From positions 22,847,542 through 22,911,541 of the forward strand of contig NC_083648.1 of the NCBI RefSeq assembly GCF_963576545.1: a DNA stretch of 64,000 nt, given 5' to 3'. The notes under the pieces were generated by a model. That model was given only the letters and a program-made list of their open reading frames with translations. It was not told where the DNA came from and made no database searches. Of the stretch, positions 38,618-51,760 are shown piece by piece. Made by a program: the position numbers and the translations under genes. The stretch comes from Limanda limanda. Taxonomy: Eukaryota > Chordata > Actinopteri > Pleuronectiformes > Pleuronectidae. Each line of letters opens with the position of its first letter. The first letter of the stretch is position 1.

Positions 38618-38930
38618 GTTATAATAATAATAAAAATGTTATTTGTATAGCACTTAGCTAAATTAGGTTACAAAGAGCTTCACACAAATGTCCATGGCAA
38701 AATTTAGACTGAGTCTTGTAATGAATAATAATAATTATAAGTCGCATGTTAGAAATGCTTTTCCTGTAAAAATTAGTTTTGAGCAGTGATTTAAAGATCT
38801 GTAGTGAATTGGCGAGCCTAATCTCTCCAGAGCCTCGGGGCCCTGACAGAGAAAGCCTGGTCACCTTGACCAGCCTTGACCTAGGGACAGCCAACAGCGA
38901 CATGCTGGCCAAGGTTACGATCAGGATTAT
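38618..38930. repeat. teleost interspersed repeat fragment (TATAGCAC type)
   Basis: AATAATAATAAAAATG, TTATTTGTATAGCAC and TTACAAAGAGCTTCACAC are followed by GAGCAGTGATTTAAAGA and CCTCGGGGCCCTGACAGAGA. This succession is familiar from many fish genomes as an interspersed repeat. It has no coding frame. Boundaries are approximate. Confidence 0.5.
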
Positions 38931-39235
38931 AGGGAATCAAGAGCTGCTAAATGTATATGGGGACCAGCCCATGTTGAGCATGAAAGTTCCTGGTTCAATT
39001 CAGCCTTTTGTTTCCTCCTCCTTTGGCCAGGGTCTGTGTGTCTTGAATTTGCATGTTCCCTGGTTACTCCTGCTTCTTCCCACAGTCCAAAGACATGCAG
39101 ACTGGGTTTAGGTTCACTGGAGACTCTAAACTGACCATACGTTGGTTGTGACCCACCTCTCATCCAATGTCAGATGGGATTGGCTCCAGCTCCCCCAGCA
39201 GCCCTCTAAGTATAAGCAGCATATAATGAAAAAAT
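38930..39235 (+). repeat. teleost interspersed repeat fragment (CTCTAAACTGACC type)
   Basis: TCCCACAGTCCAAAGACATG, TTCACTGGAGACTCTAAACT, CATCCAATGTCAGATGGGAT, TGGCTCCAGC and AAGTATAAGCAGCATA appear in the usual order of a very common fish repeat. The tail block is shared with 35188-35245, so both are copies of one family. Confidence 0.6.
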
Positions 39236-39378
39236 TTGATTTATGCTTTCACATATGATCAACAGTGTTTAAATGTAACTGGTTAGCAAGGATGCTACTT
39301 TAACCAGATTTCTCAATAGCTTTTTGAAGCAGGGGCATTTTCAAAGAAAAAAAAAAAAGTGTGATGTCCTCCACTCTG

Positions 39379-39690
39379 TTTTCAGAGATGATCTGTGGAG
39401 GATCTCCGGAGAATTGGGTCCAGACTTCCTCAGCAGTTTGCCTTTCACACATGCACAACGCTGCGGGAGGTTCTCTGCTCAGACACGTTGACTTAAGCAA
39501 CAAATTCTCCACAGAATTCATGTGGGGGGGGGGGCAGCAGACAGATGGAGGACGTAACGTAATTTTGTTTACAACACATTGACACTGGCGATGGCTCTTA
39601 TCAGTACAAACTCTCTGGACATCGGTCGGTGTCTTCTATGTGTGTGAATCTGCTTTTTCATCTTGAAATATTTGTTGCCTTTTAGTTTTT
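39379..39690. repeat. dispersed repeat, copy B (homologous to 21727-22065)
   Basis: Aligns along most of its length with copy A, in the same orientation, about 17.6 kb away. It lacks about 28 bases found in copy A (near 21906-21934) and has a run of 12 G at about 39524-39535 where copy A has GTGATGGTG. Class unknown. Confidence 0.7.
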
Positions 39691-42667
39691 TTTTACTTCT
39701 GCCGGATGTTTTTGAAGTGTCAAACGAACAAGTCGCTGTACAGATCATTTCATTTTTTTCTTGCAGTGACATTTGGTTATCAATATTTTGTTGGGACACC
39801 TTTCTTATAATGTTTTTCATATTCAGTCCAATACCTGACACCAAAACATGGCACAGTTGACCACATGGAGGAACAGATCCGAGGTGATGTACTAGAGATC
39901 AGGTAGGGCTGCACTTTTTTCGTTGCAAGATAAAATGAACCAATCTCGAAGGAACCTGACACGATTTCTGTTTTTAGTGTCCGAACCGGATTAAATGGGG
40001 TATGTAGATACCTGTCAGGGGGGTCTAGTTGGCTATCTACTCTGTGCAACTCACTGTGTTGCAGCAGCTTATGAACTATATTTGACATTTGAACCCACAA
40101 TTAAATCACCCGGCTATTTATTCCTCCATTCATTAGCATGTGTGTAAATGAGAGCAGCTCGTCAGTTTGACTTCATTAAAACATGGCGGTAGGGAGGCCA
40201 GGAGGACAGAGCAGAGGTTTAACAGGCTGAGGATTAGTCGAGTACCAGGCTGTGTGTAACATGACTGATCTGAAAATGTGCAGGTTGTGTCCAATGTATA
40301 ACGGTTCATGAGCTGCTTGTGCACCTCTGCAGAATTATTATTTGTGGATACAGCTGCCTGCACTCTACAACTGCAAACCTCTTCCCAGAGCTCTCACTAC
40401 AGCAACCTCTTTTTTTTTTTTCTGTCTTGTATTAAAGATCTTTATCCCGCAAAATCAACATTAAACTACAGACAGGTTTAAATTCTAGGTGTGCAAAAGG
40501 GGCAAGCTTTATATTTGTCATTGTATTATTTGGATGTAGAGACACAATTTAAGTTCCTTGTGCTGACATGTCTTTATGACATATTTATCCATAACTTCTG
40601 AAACACACATACAGTGGTCACCAACCTTTTCAAGCCCAACAAACCCGTTTTAATTCCAAGCGAAGCAGAGATCTACCACCCTGATATCTTCCAAAAATTC
40701 CACTTAAGAGGTTCATATTTATTATTTTTGCAATTTATTTTAAAGGCTCAATGTACAAGCATACATTTGGAAAGGCAGTTAGGCAATTTTATCTATTCAA
40801 TGCACAATTTTCTCATTAATATCAATTCATATTTACAGTATATGTTCAATGCACAATATTTAGCTAAGAAATTGGTCCAGCTGGTGCAGACTCCAGGCAC
40901 AAGGAAACAAGATGAACAGTTCACTTCCAGTGTATTTGCCTCCAATGGTTGGTTTTCGAGTGGGGAAACGGAACCCACCTAGACAAGTTGGGTTGTGTAG
41001 CTCCCTTTATACCATCAGCCACCAATCGGGTTGCTCTGATGGCAGATGAGGAAATGCCTGACACCTGTGCGGGGAAGAGTCTTGAGCTCTGCCGTCTCAT
41101 TTGGCAATGCTCTGATGCATGCACTGCACACTGAACCAGATTAAACTCAAACAAAATAATTAAACATGCAAATTAAAGTGTGTCACAGCAAACGAGTCAG
41201 ATTCAGCAGTGCAGGTGATCCTTCTCACTGCAGGTCTGCTAACACAGCTATGATTCTTTTTTGTCCTGTTTGCCTTCTTTTCATCGCTCACAGTACAGAG
41301 AAGTACCGTAAACCAGGTGAAAAGAGAGAGAGACATATGAAATGGATGTGGTGTGTGCCTCTACCACCAGACATCCCCCGTTAGTTGGTCTTGTTCACTT
41401 CATTACTCAAGATTATTGTAGATACTGAAAAAGAATCACGAGAGCTCTAAGGCACGTTCTCAACCGTCTCCCTTTCTATGACTTCTAGGCAGATTTGTGG
41501 ATGACGGATATCGGAGATAATGAGGTTCTCAGGAAGTGCACGTTTCACTGAATCTGAAATGTGTTATTCTCTTTTTTTTTTTTAATCAAATTCACCTCAG
41601 AGTGTATCTGTACCTCCCTTTAACCCCCGGGAGGGGAGGCTTTGGGCTCTGTCTTTTGGCCTTGCACTGAATAGCCATGTCTATTTCAGACCATATTCTC
41701 TCATTTAGCTGTGCTTAAAATGCCACGTGGAATACTGATTTGAATTAAAGTGGAGCACAGTGAATATTTAATTCCCCACCTCCCCCTCTAAGGTTAATGC
41801 CTGAATAAGTCTTCAATCTACCTTGAAATGTTAAGTCTTTTCAGGAATGCTATTGTGTAGCCTGTGGAGCTGAGGTGTCATTAATAGCCAGAATCAACTC
41901 CCTGAAATAAACTCTCTGGTAAACTATATGTGACAGTAAAAAGTAATATGTATCAGGAAATGATGTTTCTTCGAAATTAACATTAATATCAATAATAAGT
42001 TTTGAAAGCTCATTCGTCATTTCTTGCTCCTTGGGCTCTTAAGTTCTTTATGGACTGCTGCCTCTAGAAAAGAGAGAATAGCAGGTGCTCCATCATGTTC
42101 TATTCCTGGTGTAATTAGAGGAGAAACGGCTCCAGTGCCTTTACAGGGTATTCACTGTTGTCACGCTTGTAATGTGTTGACACTCAGACGAGAGCCCAGA
42201 GAGGTGGCTGTGAAGACGAGCCATTACAGCCGTGCAGCAGTTTAACACACTCATTACACCACGCAGGTGATTATCTGCACATAGTTTTTTTTAACCACGG
42301 AACAATTGCTAATTTTGGAATGGAAAGTGATAATCCTGACACACAATGGAAACGAATGGACATTCTGCAGTTCATCCAGAAGGATGGAACGGATATCTGC
42401 TTCTATTTTGGTGGTTTTGTGCTCCCGGTGTGCCGAAGCATCTCACTGTCAGATTAGTATGTAATGCAGGGGCCTGTAGTCAGCTCCACCAATCTAAATT
42501 AATGGAATACTGCCTACCAATTACAATTAATAAAGTATTAGCCTGTAGCCAGCAAAACCAATTGGAGGAAATGTAGCAGGGTCCTTAACTCAGTGAACTA
42601 ATAGAAAACTGTCCTGTTGTTGGCCCCATTAATCACAGACAATAAAACCCTGTGTTGGTTGAGACTA

Positions 42668-43045
42668 TAGACTCTATATAAATATGGACGACATGACGGA
42701 TGCCTAAAAGGGAAGTCAAATCATGGGCAACATAGGTCATAAACCGCACTTCCTTTACGATATTGACCAAGGTAAAACGTAAAACAAAGTACACCTTAAA
42801 TATAGCTTCCCTAAAGATGGTTTCTGTTATTTTTAAGTAGTCCTTATCACAATGATGTATACGTTTAAGGGTTCATGTTTCTGCTAAGGTTGGTATTAAT
42901 TATTTAATCCTATGAGAACGGTACTGTGGCTCTGAATGACATGAAAAGCGTAAGATAGCAGCACCTGCATGCAGATACAGTTTTGCTTTGTTTTTGTACA
43001 GTTGGAGGAAGTGGAGACGCGTCCTCCTTCTTTATTTACAGTCTA
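42668..43045. mobile_element. MITE-like element with TAGACTNTA ends
   Basis: The left end TAGACTCTATATAAATATGG and the right end, which on the minus strand reads TAGACTGTAAATAAAGAAGG, form imperfect terminal inverted repeats around 378 bp. I recognise these ends, followed by GACGAC, as a widespread fish non-autonomous element. The interior is degraded and non-coding. Confidence 0.6.
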
Positions 43046-43539
43046 AGGTTGAAACAAAGAGGAAACGACTGTAGTCCTGCAGCTGGTTTCTGTAAATTGT
43101 GCTCTGGTCTCAGTTTGTGCACAATAGTTGAAAGCAATTTTGAGGGCATAAGTGCATTCACACTGACAAATATGGCAACATGCTGTGCACTATAAATACC
43201 CAGACAGAGGAAAGAAGTGCCAGACAAGTGCTCAGTGCATGATGGGAGTTCCCCCAGCAGTCTAGACCTATACCCAAGGGAAGGTTCATGGCTAACCCGA
43301 GCCAGCCCCGACAATAAGCGTCATCAAAAAGGAACTTTTTACGGTTAACCTTTAATGGAGAGATGGTGTCTAAAAGCTCATATAGATATAGAAATGATAG
43401 AAAGCACTATTTAGATCTCCAAAAACAATGCATCAAATGGATGAAATATGATGTATTAAACAATATAAAATGGGAAAATGTAATTTCTATAATAATAGAC
43501 ATGAGACATGAAGTACAGGCTTTCTTGTACAGGTGAACG

Positions 43540-43990
43540 TGAAGGAGGGACTTGAAAGTTGCAGTTTGCAGATCTCACATTGAGTGAGAGGCTGTTCCAG
43601 GAAGGGGGGGCAGTCACTGAAAAAATACATGGTTCACCCCTGGTTTTCAGTTTGGTTGCTATCAGCTGGAGGGTTGTGGTCAGACTGTAAGTAGTTGAAT
43701 ATATTCTGGGGCCAGGCCATGGATGGCCTTGTAGGAAATTAATAAAACTTTAATATGTGTTCTAAACTGAATGGGCAGCCAAAGCAGTGATGCTTAAACT
43801 GGGGTGATGTGACAAGACCTCCTGGATCTAGTGAATAATGTGGCTGCTGAGTTCTGGATAGGTTGCATTTAAAAGATTGAGTGGGAATTTAAGCCGGTAC
43901 AAAGAGCATTACATTGTCCATGTATGATCAAATACAAGAATTCCTTTTTGTGTCATAGAAATTCAGCAGGTGTCTGATTTTGGCGATATG
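43540..43990. repeat. teleost interspersed repeat fragment
   Basis: The order GAGGCTGTTCCAGGAAG, GGGGCCAGGCCATGGATGG, CCTTGTAGGAAATTAATAAA, GGGCAGCCAAAGCAG, GGGTGATGTGACAAG, GCTGCTGAGTTCTGGATAGG, CATTACATTGTCCA is familiar from a very frequent fish repeat that looks like a fossil of a larger element. It has no usable frame. Confidence 0.5.
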
Positions 43991-46900
43991 TCTGAATCGA
44001 TAGTAACAGGATTAAAGGATGTTTATGCTCTGTCAGTTCTTTGTCACAGACGTAGCAACTGAACCAAGGGAACCAAGGGACGACTGAATCTGTTATTGCA
44101 ATTGTGACAAGTGGGGCTAGATTGTGCAGCTCCTGTGGCTTAAGCTAATAGCATTGGTTTAGTATGACATAATATAACAGACAGATTATAAAAGGAATCA
44201 TACATTTTGCATGTTGTTTGACAAAGTTATCAGAGTATAAATTGAGTGATATTTCACAGCTTGCAGGCCCAGAATATAAAGGTGACTTAACGGTTCTGCA
44301 GTCACAGCCCCAGGGTGAAAGATGCTTTGCCTCCGGCTCAAAGATTCACAGACTCTGACAACTTTTTAGATCACTTAAAAGAAGATTCTTCGTGGCTCCA
44401 AGTTTGGTCCTGAGACTTTTGTTAGTTTATGTTGCTGTTGATGCTTTGTTGTATTGTATATGTATTTTCCAAATGCATATTGTATCTCAGCATATTTTGG
44501 TTTGAGAGTCTGATGTTATTTTTTTTTTTTTTTTACAGAAAACGAAGATTATGAAGCAGATTGCATATCCATGTCTCACTAATATTAAAGTTTCATTCTT
44601 ATTTGTTCTATTTTTGCAGGCCTGCAACTAACAATACCTGTGAAGGTTAAGTGTTAAGTGTTCATAATCCATAAAAATAATATCCATTCATGATGCTGTT
44701 AACCAAACTATCTATGATGAAAAAATGACCTGCACAATTATCTGGATGCACATGAATTGGACTGGAGTTTGGTGCTAAAATAACCATGAATATGCATGAA
44801 GTGTATCTTTAGTTCCAAATGCTGTCATCTGTGCAAGATAGCAATGATCCTAGAGATATTTTGACTTCATGAATTGAATAGTGGTGAAGGTGTCTATGAC
44901 ATGCACAGACATGCACACACATGCTCTCACATGCTCACCCACGCTCACACAGTGCATCACATTTTCACACGTACAGTGGGATGCTTGACTGATTGGTTAA
45001 TTGGGGCTATTTTTTCAAAAGGAATGTAATGCAATCAGCAATAAAAGCCTTTTGACTGATCCATTCAGAGCCAAGAACATTCTCTTCAACATGGGATATT
45101 AAATAGCATTGTATATGAATGGCTCTAAGTCTTATGGATAATGGAAAGTAATTGCATCAAATATTAAAGGATACCACTTAATTTAACATGAAAATGTGTA
45201 CAAGTCAAGGAAGACCAATTTGAAGGAGAAAAAATAACATTAACAACGTTTTTGTAAACTGGACACAGTTTGGTTTTTACTGCCATTTTGACTTCATGCC
45301 AAGCCCAGGTTACTGAGCTGAGTGTCAGCCTCAGTCAAAAACCTTAACCTGCCAGAATAAATAAAAATAGACCAGAAAACCAACCAGTGTGGCAGCCCAG
45401 TCTGACAGCTTCAGTAATATTCTGACATGGTGTGGATGGTGTCACTTGACTGTCTACTACAAGCTGCTAGAGTGTCCAACTGTGTTTCTTTTATATATAT
45501 TTCTATGTTTCTGACTAGTGAGCAGTCTTGGCTTCAGGGCCTCTCACAACGCTATAAAACCTGATAAAAGCTGAAGAGTACTTACAAATTTCGAGTAAGT
45601 TAAAAAATTACAACAGGCACAATTAAATTTGGCTATATTAGAACACACTGCTTTCATAACTTTTCCACAGAGGAATTTATCTTTGTTAGACAAAACACTA
45701 TAATCATCCAAAATGGTCAAATAATTATTTCATTGTGGAACTGGCTTCATTGGTTTCATTTGATTCCTAGATTTAATTTATAAGGGGAAAACAAATATTT
45801 TGACAAGCAGTACATCGGATAATATTGAACGCAGGTTATCATATTCTATTTTGTACCATAAAGAATTGTATTTATATCAAAATAAGGGTTGGATTTAATT
45901 TCCTAAAAGCCACACATCTTCCAATTGCTGTCAGTCTTTTTCTTGACATTTTCAGATTCTCCCATTAACCTGTAAAAATGGCTCTTACATGACTGTGCGT
46001 CTCACTTTGATCTGTATTTTGATTCAGCTTTTGGCATTTTGCCATTCATTCCAATATAGAAAGAGCATCTGTCCTCATCATCACATGTGATTACAGCCAT
46101 TCAGGGATTCCTATGTAAGGCACTGTATGGAAAAAAGACGTATTTGTCTGTTGGCTGAGATTATTATTTGATGCATCCAGTATTTAACATAATACTACAC
46201 AGAAGAAAGTGGCAAATAAATTAATAATGAATAAAAAAGTGAGACGAAGCTGAGCTACTGAGTGGGTGTTGTAGTGTCTAAGCCCCGAGACAAAAGGAGT
46301 ACATATCCTGTGGATTTCAGTGAGCTGCTGTCATCCACTTGCTCCATTCCCATCACAGTCTTCTGTGCAAGATGTCTCCGCTCTAATCCCTCATTTGTTT
46401 CAAGAGGGGGGAGGAATGGAGGTGTGACAAGAGCAGGAGTAAGTGAACATCCTGATGAGGACACATTAAAGAAAGCACACTTGGCTTTCAGGATACGAAA
46501 TGGAATGGTTTAGCAACAAAAATGCTCATCCTGCCAATATAATGCTTCTTTTTAGCTGTGATGAGGGCTTGGCTCATCATGTCCATAAACGAGGTGAGGG
46601 ATGTACTTTAAAAATTCTATTTGTATCGTCAAATTTACAATCAAAGGTCCCATACTTTACACTTTTACTGTGTTTCATTAGAAGTTTTGATATCCATAAA
46701 AAATAATATATTTGTGGTTTTAGTACCAAAACCCATCTCCATATAGTTTTACATCCTCAAGTTCTTTCTCCGAGATTCAAGCAAGAACAGGGCACTTTGA
46801 ACCTCTTTTCTGATTGCCTGACTATTTGACGATACCTTCCCCTTTAATCAGTGTCTCCGCTGAGATAAATCCAGCAGAACCGCCAGAAAAAGACAAAGAT

Positions 46901-47224
46901 GAATAAACACAAACAGCCACAGCTCCTTTCCTCCAGGAGCACTGCGCACTTCTTTGACTTGACAGACCAGTCACAGTTTTTGTTCCATAGTTTCCTAAAG
47001 AACGTCTCATCGTATATACTTACAGTCCCCAATTATCTCACTCACGTAGCCATCTGTGAATCCCCAAACCCAAATTTTTCCGAAAAGGTAAACTTAAATT
47101 ACTCTTCTCCAATTTAAATTTGTATGGGAAGGCTGCAAGGATGCTATACAACAGTTTTGTGACAGAATGACCGTTTGGTGTTGAGTTGTTATGAAATGTA
47201 AATGATGGCCTGCTACCACATTCC

Positions 47225-47850
47225 TGCCAGATGACCCCCATGGTCTCAACATGAATCTTGGCTTGTCTCTCAGACATACCCACATGGATGAAGCAACACC
47301 GCCAACTAAACCCCTTCTAAGACTGATCTCCTCATTATCCCAGCCTGTCCTTCTCTCCAGCAGAACATGAAAATTGCCTTTACAATCTCTCTCGCCAGCC
47401 AAGGTCGTGAGAAACTTGGGTGTCATGACCAGCTATCCTTCTTGGTTATGTTGCGTCTGTCTCCCGGCCTTTGCACTTTACAACATGACAAAAATCAGGC
47501 CTTAACTGACTCAGTATGTGACACAACTCTTGGGACAGGCACCTCAACGACTGCAAGGCTCTTTGGGCAGGACTCGCTTCATGCACAGTGCAACCCTTAC
47601 ACATGGTCCTAAATGCAACAGTGCATCTGGTCTTCAATCAGCCTTCAATCCTTTCACACGTCTCCCCACTGCTCATCGACCTGCAATGGCTATCAATGGC
47701 AAACAGGAACAAATCACTAATGCTTGCCTACAGAGCAGTTTCTGGGTCTGCAGCCATCTGTTTGAGCTCAGTCATACGGGCTTATGCTCCTAAAGGCCAA
47801 ATACATAATTTTGCTTCACACAATTTATTTACACCCCAGATGAATCTTGT
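47225..47850 (+). mobile_element. dead LINE fragment, Rex1/L2-group reverse-transcriptase C-terminus
   Basis: Plus-strand frames give, in order, ILACLSDIPTWMKQH (about 47250-47300), a NLGV-like motif in the next part, AGLASCTVQPLHMVLNA and HLVFNQPSILSHVSPLL (about 47570-47680), then MLAYRAVSGSA and IRAYAPKG (about 47720-47800). These are the C-terminal reverse-transcriptase and post-RT motifs of CR1/L2/Rex1-group elements. Several frameshifts and stops separate the pieces, so it is inactive. The more 5' RT catalytic region is absent. It differs in sequence from the element at 6815-8077, so it is a separate family or subfamily. Confidence 0.75.
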
Positions 47851-48642
47851 TTGTGGTTCCCTGATGCTTGTTTGAGCTTCCAAATCCCCCCAACATGTCT
47901 AAATTACACCTCAACTGTACTTTTAGTGGATTTCTTTGATTGATTTCCTCTACTTTGTCTTATGGAATAGATTTAGCACCTAGCACCAAGTTCCAGGTCT
48001 CCTCTTGTACCCAAGCTTTAGTGTTGTCCCTCAGATGATTATTTCTGATGAGATTTCTACAAAAGATAAAAATCTTCATTTTTTAAACGCTTGGCTGTGC
48101 TGAGGGCTTGGCTGTGGGCGGTGATCATTTATACCTCAGAGAAGTCCTGTCGGCTTGTTTTAAGACACAACCCCTGCATGTTGTCTGGATGGAGCGTTAT
48201 ATTCCTCCAGTTACATACAGCACTTAAATCTTTTTAAATTAAAAGAAGACAATAAGATGCAAAATCATCAACAACAAACAACACATTTCTTTTGCAGAAT
48301 TCAATCTAAAGCTTGTATATATGTGCACCTACCTTTTTATTTGTCTTTCTTTGAGCGGTGAATATTTTGACAGAGACAAAATTGGAATTTACGTTTTCTC
48401 CACTCATCTGCTCTTGTTCACGCTAGAGACGATACTCTGCAGCCCACAGATGTCTGCATCCCTCTGAAGCTACGAACCTATGGGTACACACTATATCCTT
48501 TTATTGTCTTTGCCAAACTGGCCTTGACTGCTCCTGTGATGTCACCCTTCCACTGAAATTGCATTCATGGGTCACCGACAAATGCTGCGGGCCTCAATCA
48601 GCTGCTTGTCATTTGGCGGGGATTGGCCCTAGAGTATATGGG

Positions 48643-48910
48643 CTGTATTTATGTAGCACATTTCTAGTCTTGATGGACACTCAAAGCGTTTTACGGTATA
48701 TATTTTTGGCCATTCACCCATTATGTTCCAATTTACTCCCACATACATACAGTGGATCTAGGTGCAGCACTTTCTCTATATAAAAGGGCAATTTGGACTT
48801 AAGTATCTTACTTAAAGACATTTCAGCATACAGAATGGAGAATACTGGGATCGAACCGTTGACCTTCTGGTTAGACAATGACCACTCTACCACCGGAGCC
48901 TTAGCCACCG
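48643..48910 (-). mobile_element. tRNA-derived SINE-like repeat
   Basis: On the minus strand the head has an A-box-like TGGTAGAGTGG (48892-48882) and a B-box-like GGTTCGATCCC (48857-48847), about 25 bases apart as in tRNA genes. The body and tail (…TTTCAGCATAC, GCACTTTCTCTATATA, AAGCGTTTTACGG, GTATTTATGTAGCAC read on plus) match a common teleost repeat in memory. It is a retroposed repeat, not a functional tRNA gene, because no full cloverleaf is present. Confidence 0.65.
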
Positions 48911-49359
48911 TCTCTTTCTTATCATGGCACTCAGAGGGGTTGAACAAAGGCATATGTACCTCACAGACTCTGACTTACTGTTCACAGTTTGTGTTTAATA
49001 AATGACTTGAGTGAACTCGTAGTCTCTACATCAAACTGCCTTTCTTCCGGTCAAATGGATGGAAGTCTTACTCAACAGGAGGAAATCTAAAGAGTATTTC
49101 ATACTAAATAAAAATGAGATGCTTTACACTTTAGAGATAAAATGCTGCATCAGTGTTGCCATAAATTCTCAAATAAAATATGTTTAAATGGTCAAGTCTT
49201 CTCATAAATTAAAGACTTTTAATAAATATTAATTCAGGGTTGAAATTACATGTCATCAGAACACTCCTGTACCTGAATTTGTGCCATACACATGTAATAT
49301 TCCAACTTGGTAGCTTACATAAATTAGGCCATGGCCAGTTATTAAAGTTCAAGAATTTA

Positions 49360-49485
49360 TCCTTATACATCCATTCATTTTCTTCTGCTTATCCAAGATC
49401 AGGTTGAGAAGCAGACAGCTACACAGGAGTTCCAGACATCCCACTCCCCAGCTCCTCCTGGGAGACACGTGCAAATATTCATTAG
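49360..49485 (+). repeat. short fragment of a teleost interspersed repeat
   Basis: ATACATCCATTCATTTTCTT, CTGCTTATCCAAGATCAGGT, GAAGCAGACAG and CCCCAGCTCCTCCTGGGAGA match, in order, part of a repeat very common in fish genomes. Ends unclear. Confidence 0.5.
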
Positions 49486-51413
49486 CTACAAGTAAGATAT
49501 TTCTCCTCCAAGAGTGAAATTTGCTACTTTCCTCTATTTCATCCCCTGCTACATGAAGTCATCCACCATAATGACCACGATTCTTGATCCAAGCAAACAT
49601 AACTAAACACTTTAAGTAGGGTTTGTATTTTTACTTGGAAACAAAAGCAACGATGTGCAAGAACAAAAAACAAAGAGAGCGATACAGAGTGATATTGTAA
49701 GGGAAGCTGACCAACAACTGACTAGACAAACTATTAAAGCAGTGAGAGGGAAGCAGGGGGTCCAGAGTCTGAAAAGATCCAGTTCACAGTGATTTCAGAG
49801 AGCTCAGGGATTAGGGTGTCTGAGAAGCTGGCTGATGGAGAAACGATTACTGGGAGCAAGTGGGTGACCCTGAGTAGAAAGAAAGAGACCACACCCAGCC
49901 AGCAGCAACACAATGCAACATGATGAGAAGACACGCAAACAGGCTAAGAGAGTCATCCAAACAACAAACTGAAGTTGCTTTTAGGCACACACAGAAATTT
50001 AGATAATCTCCTAAAATTGTCCAGAAGGGATGTATACGAGAATGGAAATATCCAAATTTGAGAGTCCATAAAAATTCTTGAGTTGTTTCGGCCATCCCCT
50101 GTGTAAAAACTCCAGATAATGTCTGAATACAATATAGCATGAGATTATCCATGAGTTAGTGGGTGCATTGATGTCGTATCCAACACGCGATGGACTCAAA
50201 CAACTCAAAAGTTTACAAATATCTCAGGATGAACCAGGACTCACACTTGGAGGACACTGATAAAGCTGTCAACCGTGGGAGGACGAGGAGATTCAAGAGC
50301 TCTTGGCAATAAAGGCTGTCACTAGTGTTGATGTGCCATAAACAAACATGTGATCTCTGTGGCGGAATTGATACGTTGAGTCCTGTCGCCTTCATGCTGC
50401 GCCCACCGCCAGTGCTCTGAACATTTTCCTGTTGATGTGAACGTGTCTGACTGGAGAATCTCCTCCTTCTTCAGACATGGAAGGAACAGTTTAGGCTTCA
50501 TTGTGTGGGTGTTTTCAGGCATTTCTGAAAAAAGTGTCCAAGATGCTTCAATTTTAAGTAAATAATTTAGGTTTTTAGAAGTCAATATCACTTTTGAATA
50601 TTTGTATATAGGCTGTTTCAAAGTTACAGATGCATCTCGTTGGGCTTTCCAATTGGGACAGCTTAACAGCCTCTATCCATGGGCCCCGGACTCCAACATC
50701 ATTAATCCTTCCATTCTCTGGTGGTCTTGGGCATTTGTTCATGTGATCATTAAAACCTCCACAAACAGACAGTTGCTGCTCCTGTGAAGATGCTCCTCAG
50801 GTGCCTTTCCTAAATAAAATGCTGCCAAGCTCACAGCAGGCGTCTCACTCCAGCGTGGCAGCCAGTGATGAATGCCTCATGTGGCTCCGAGTTAACCAAG
50901 TTCATATCGAAACACTCCCCAGAGCGTTTCCATCAATCACAGCCTTTCCCGGGAGGTGTCAAGAGATTTTTGTCGACCCTCTCCCTCTTGCCTTGGTGCG
51001 GCTGTGCCACAACAATATCCGGCCCACCTCATTTGCTCCCATTACAGAGGCGGCTCATGCTGTTACTTATTTCCCTCCCGACGCCCCTCGGCAGTATATT
51101 CAGCATGCACTCCACTCTCCAGCCTCCCTTCAACCACTTACTTATTCATTACAGACTCCAGAAAGCCGCTCGGCTGACAGACACCAGATTCTATAAAGAG
51201 AAGGAGGCGGAAAGACGGACAGCCAGAAGTGTATGACTCCGCTGCGTAATGGGGGGGACACTGTCAGTATGAATTTTGTGTTGCCGGGAGTCAAAGCGGA
51301 TTTGCAGGCAAATTTGGCTAAAGCGCTGTGAATGAATGAGGAAAGAGGAGGGAAGCATTTTCTCTTTCATTAGCCAGCCCTCCCCTTTGGGCTCAAACAC
51401 ATAGAGCTCAGTG

Positions 51414-51554
<141 letters not shown>

Positions 51555-51732
51555 CTCAGTTATCCTCCTTTCCTGGCACACACTGTCTCTCCTCTTTCAT
51601 CCCACGTTGTCTCTCCGTCCTCTCCTCGTCAAGATCTCTCATCCTTCTATCCATTCTTCCCATCCTCTCGCCCTCCTCCCTCCATCCCCTCTCCCCGGTG
51701 CTCATCATCATCGCAGCCTCACCTCCTTCCCT

Positions 51733-51760
51733 CTCCTCCTCCTCCTCCTCCTCCTCCTCT
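51733..51760. repeat. (TCC)n trinucleotide repeat
   Basis: About eight CTC/TCC units in a pyrimidine-rich stretch just upstream of the CCAAT box. Confidence 0.9.

Noticed and set aside
40612..40990. CAGTGGTCACCAACC start resembling a hAT-type terminal repeat, with a 122-codon frame
   Set aside because: No matching inverted right end or 8-bp target duplication was found. The frame has no transposase motifs.
44607..44646. Acceptor-like TTTTTGCAG and a donor-like GTTAAGT enclosing about 29 bases
   Set aside because: Splice-like pairs of this quality occur often by chance in AT-rich DNA. No coding or conserved signal supports it.
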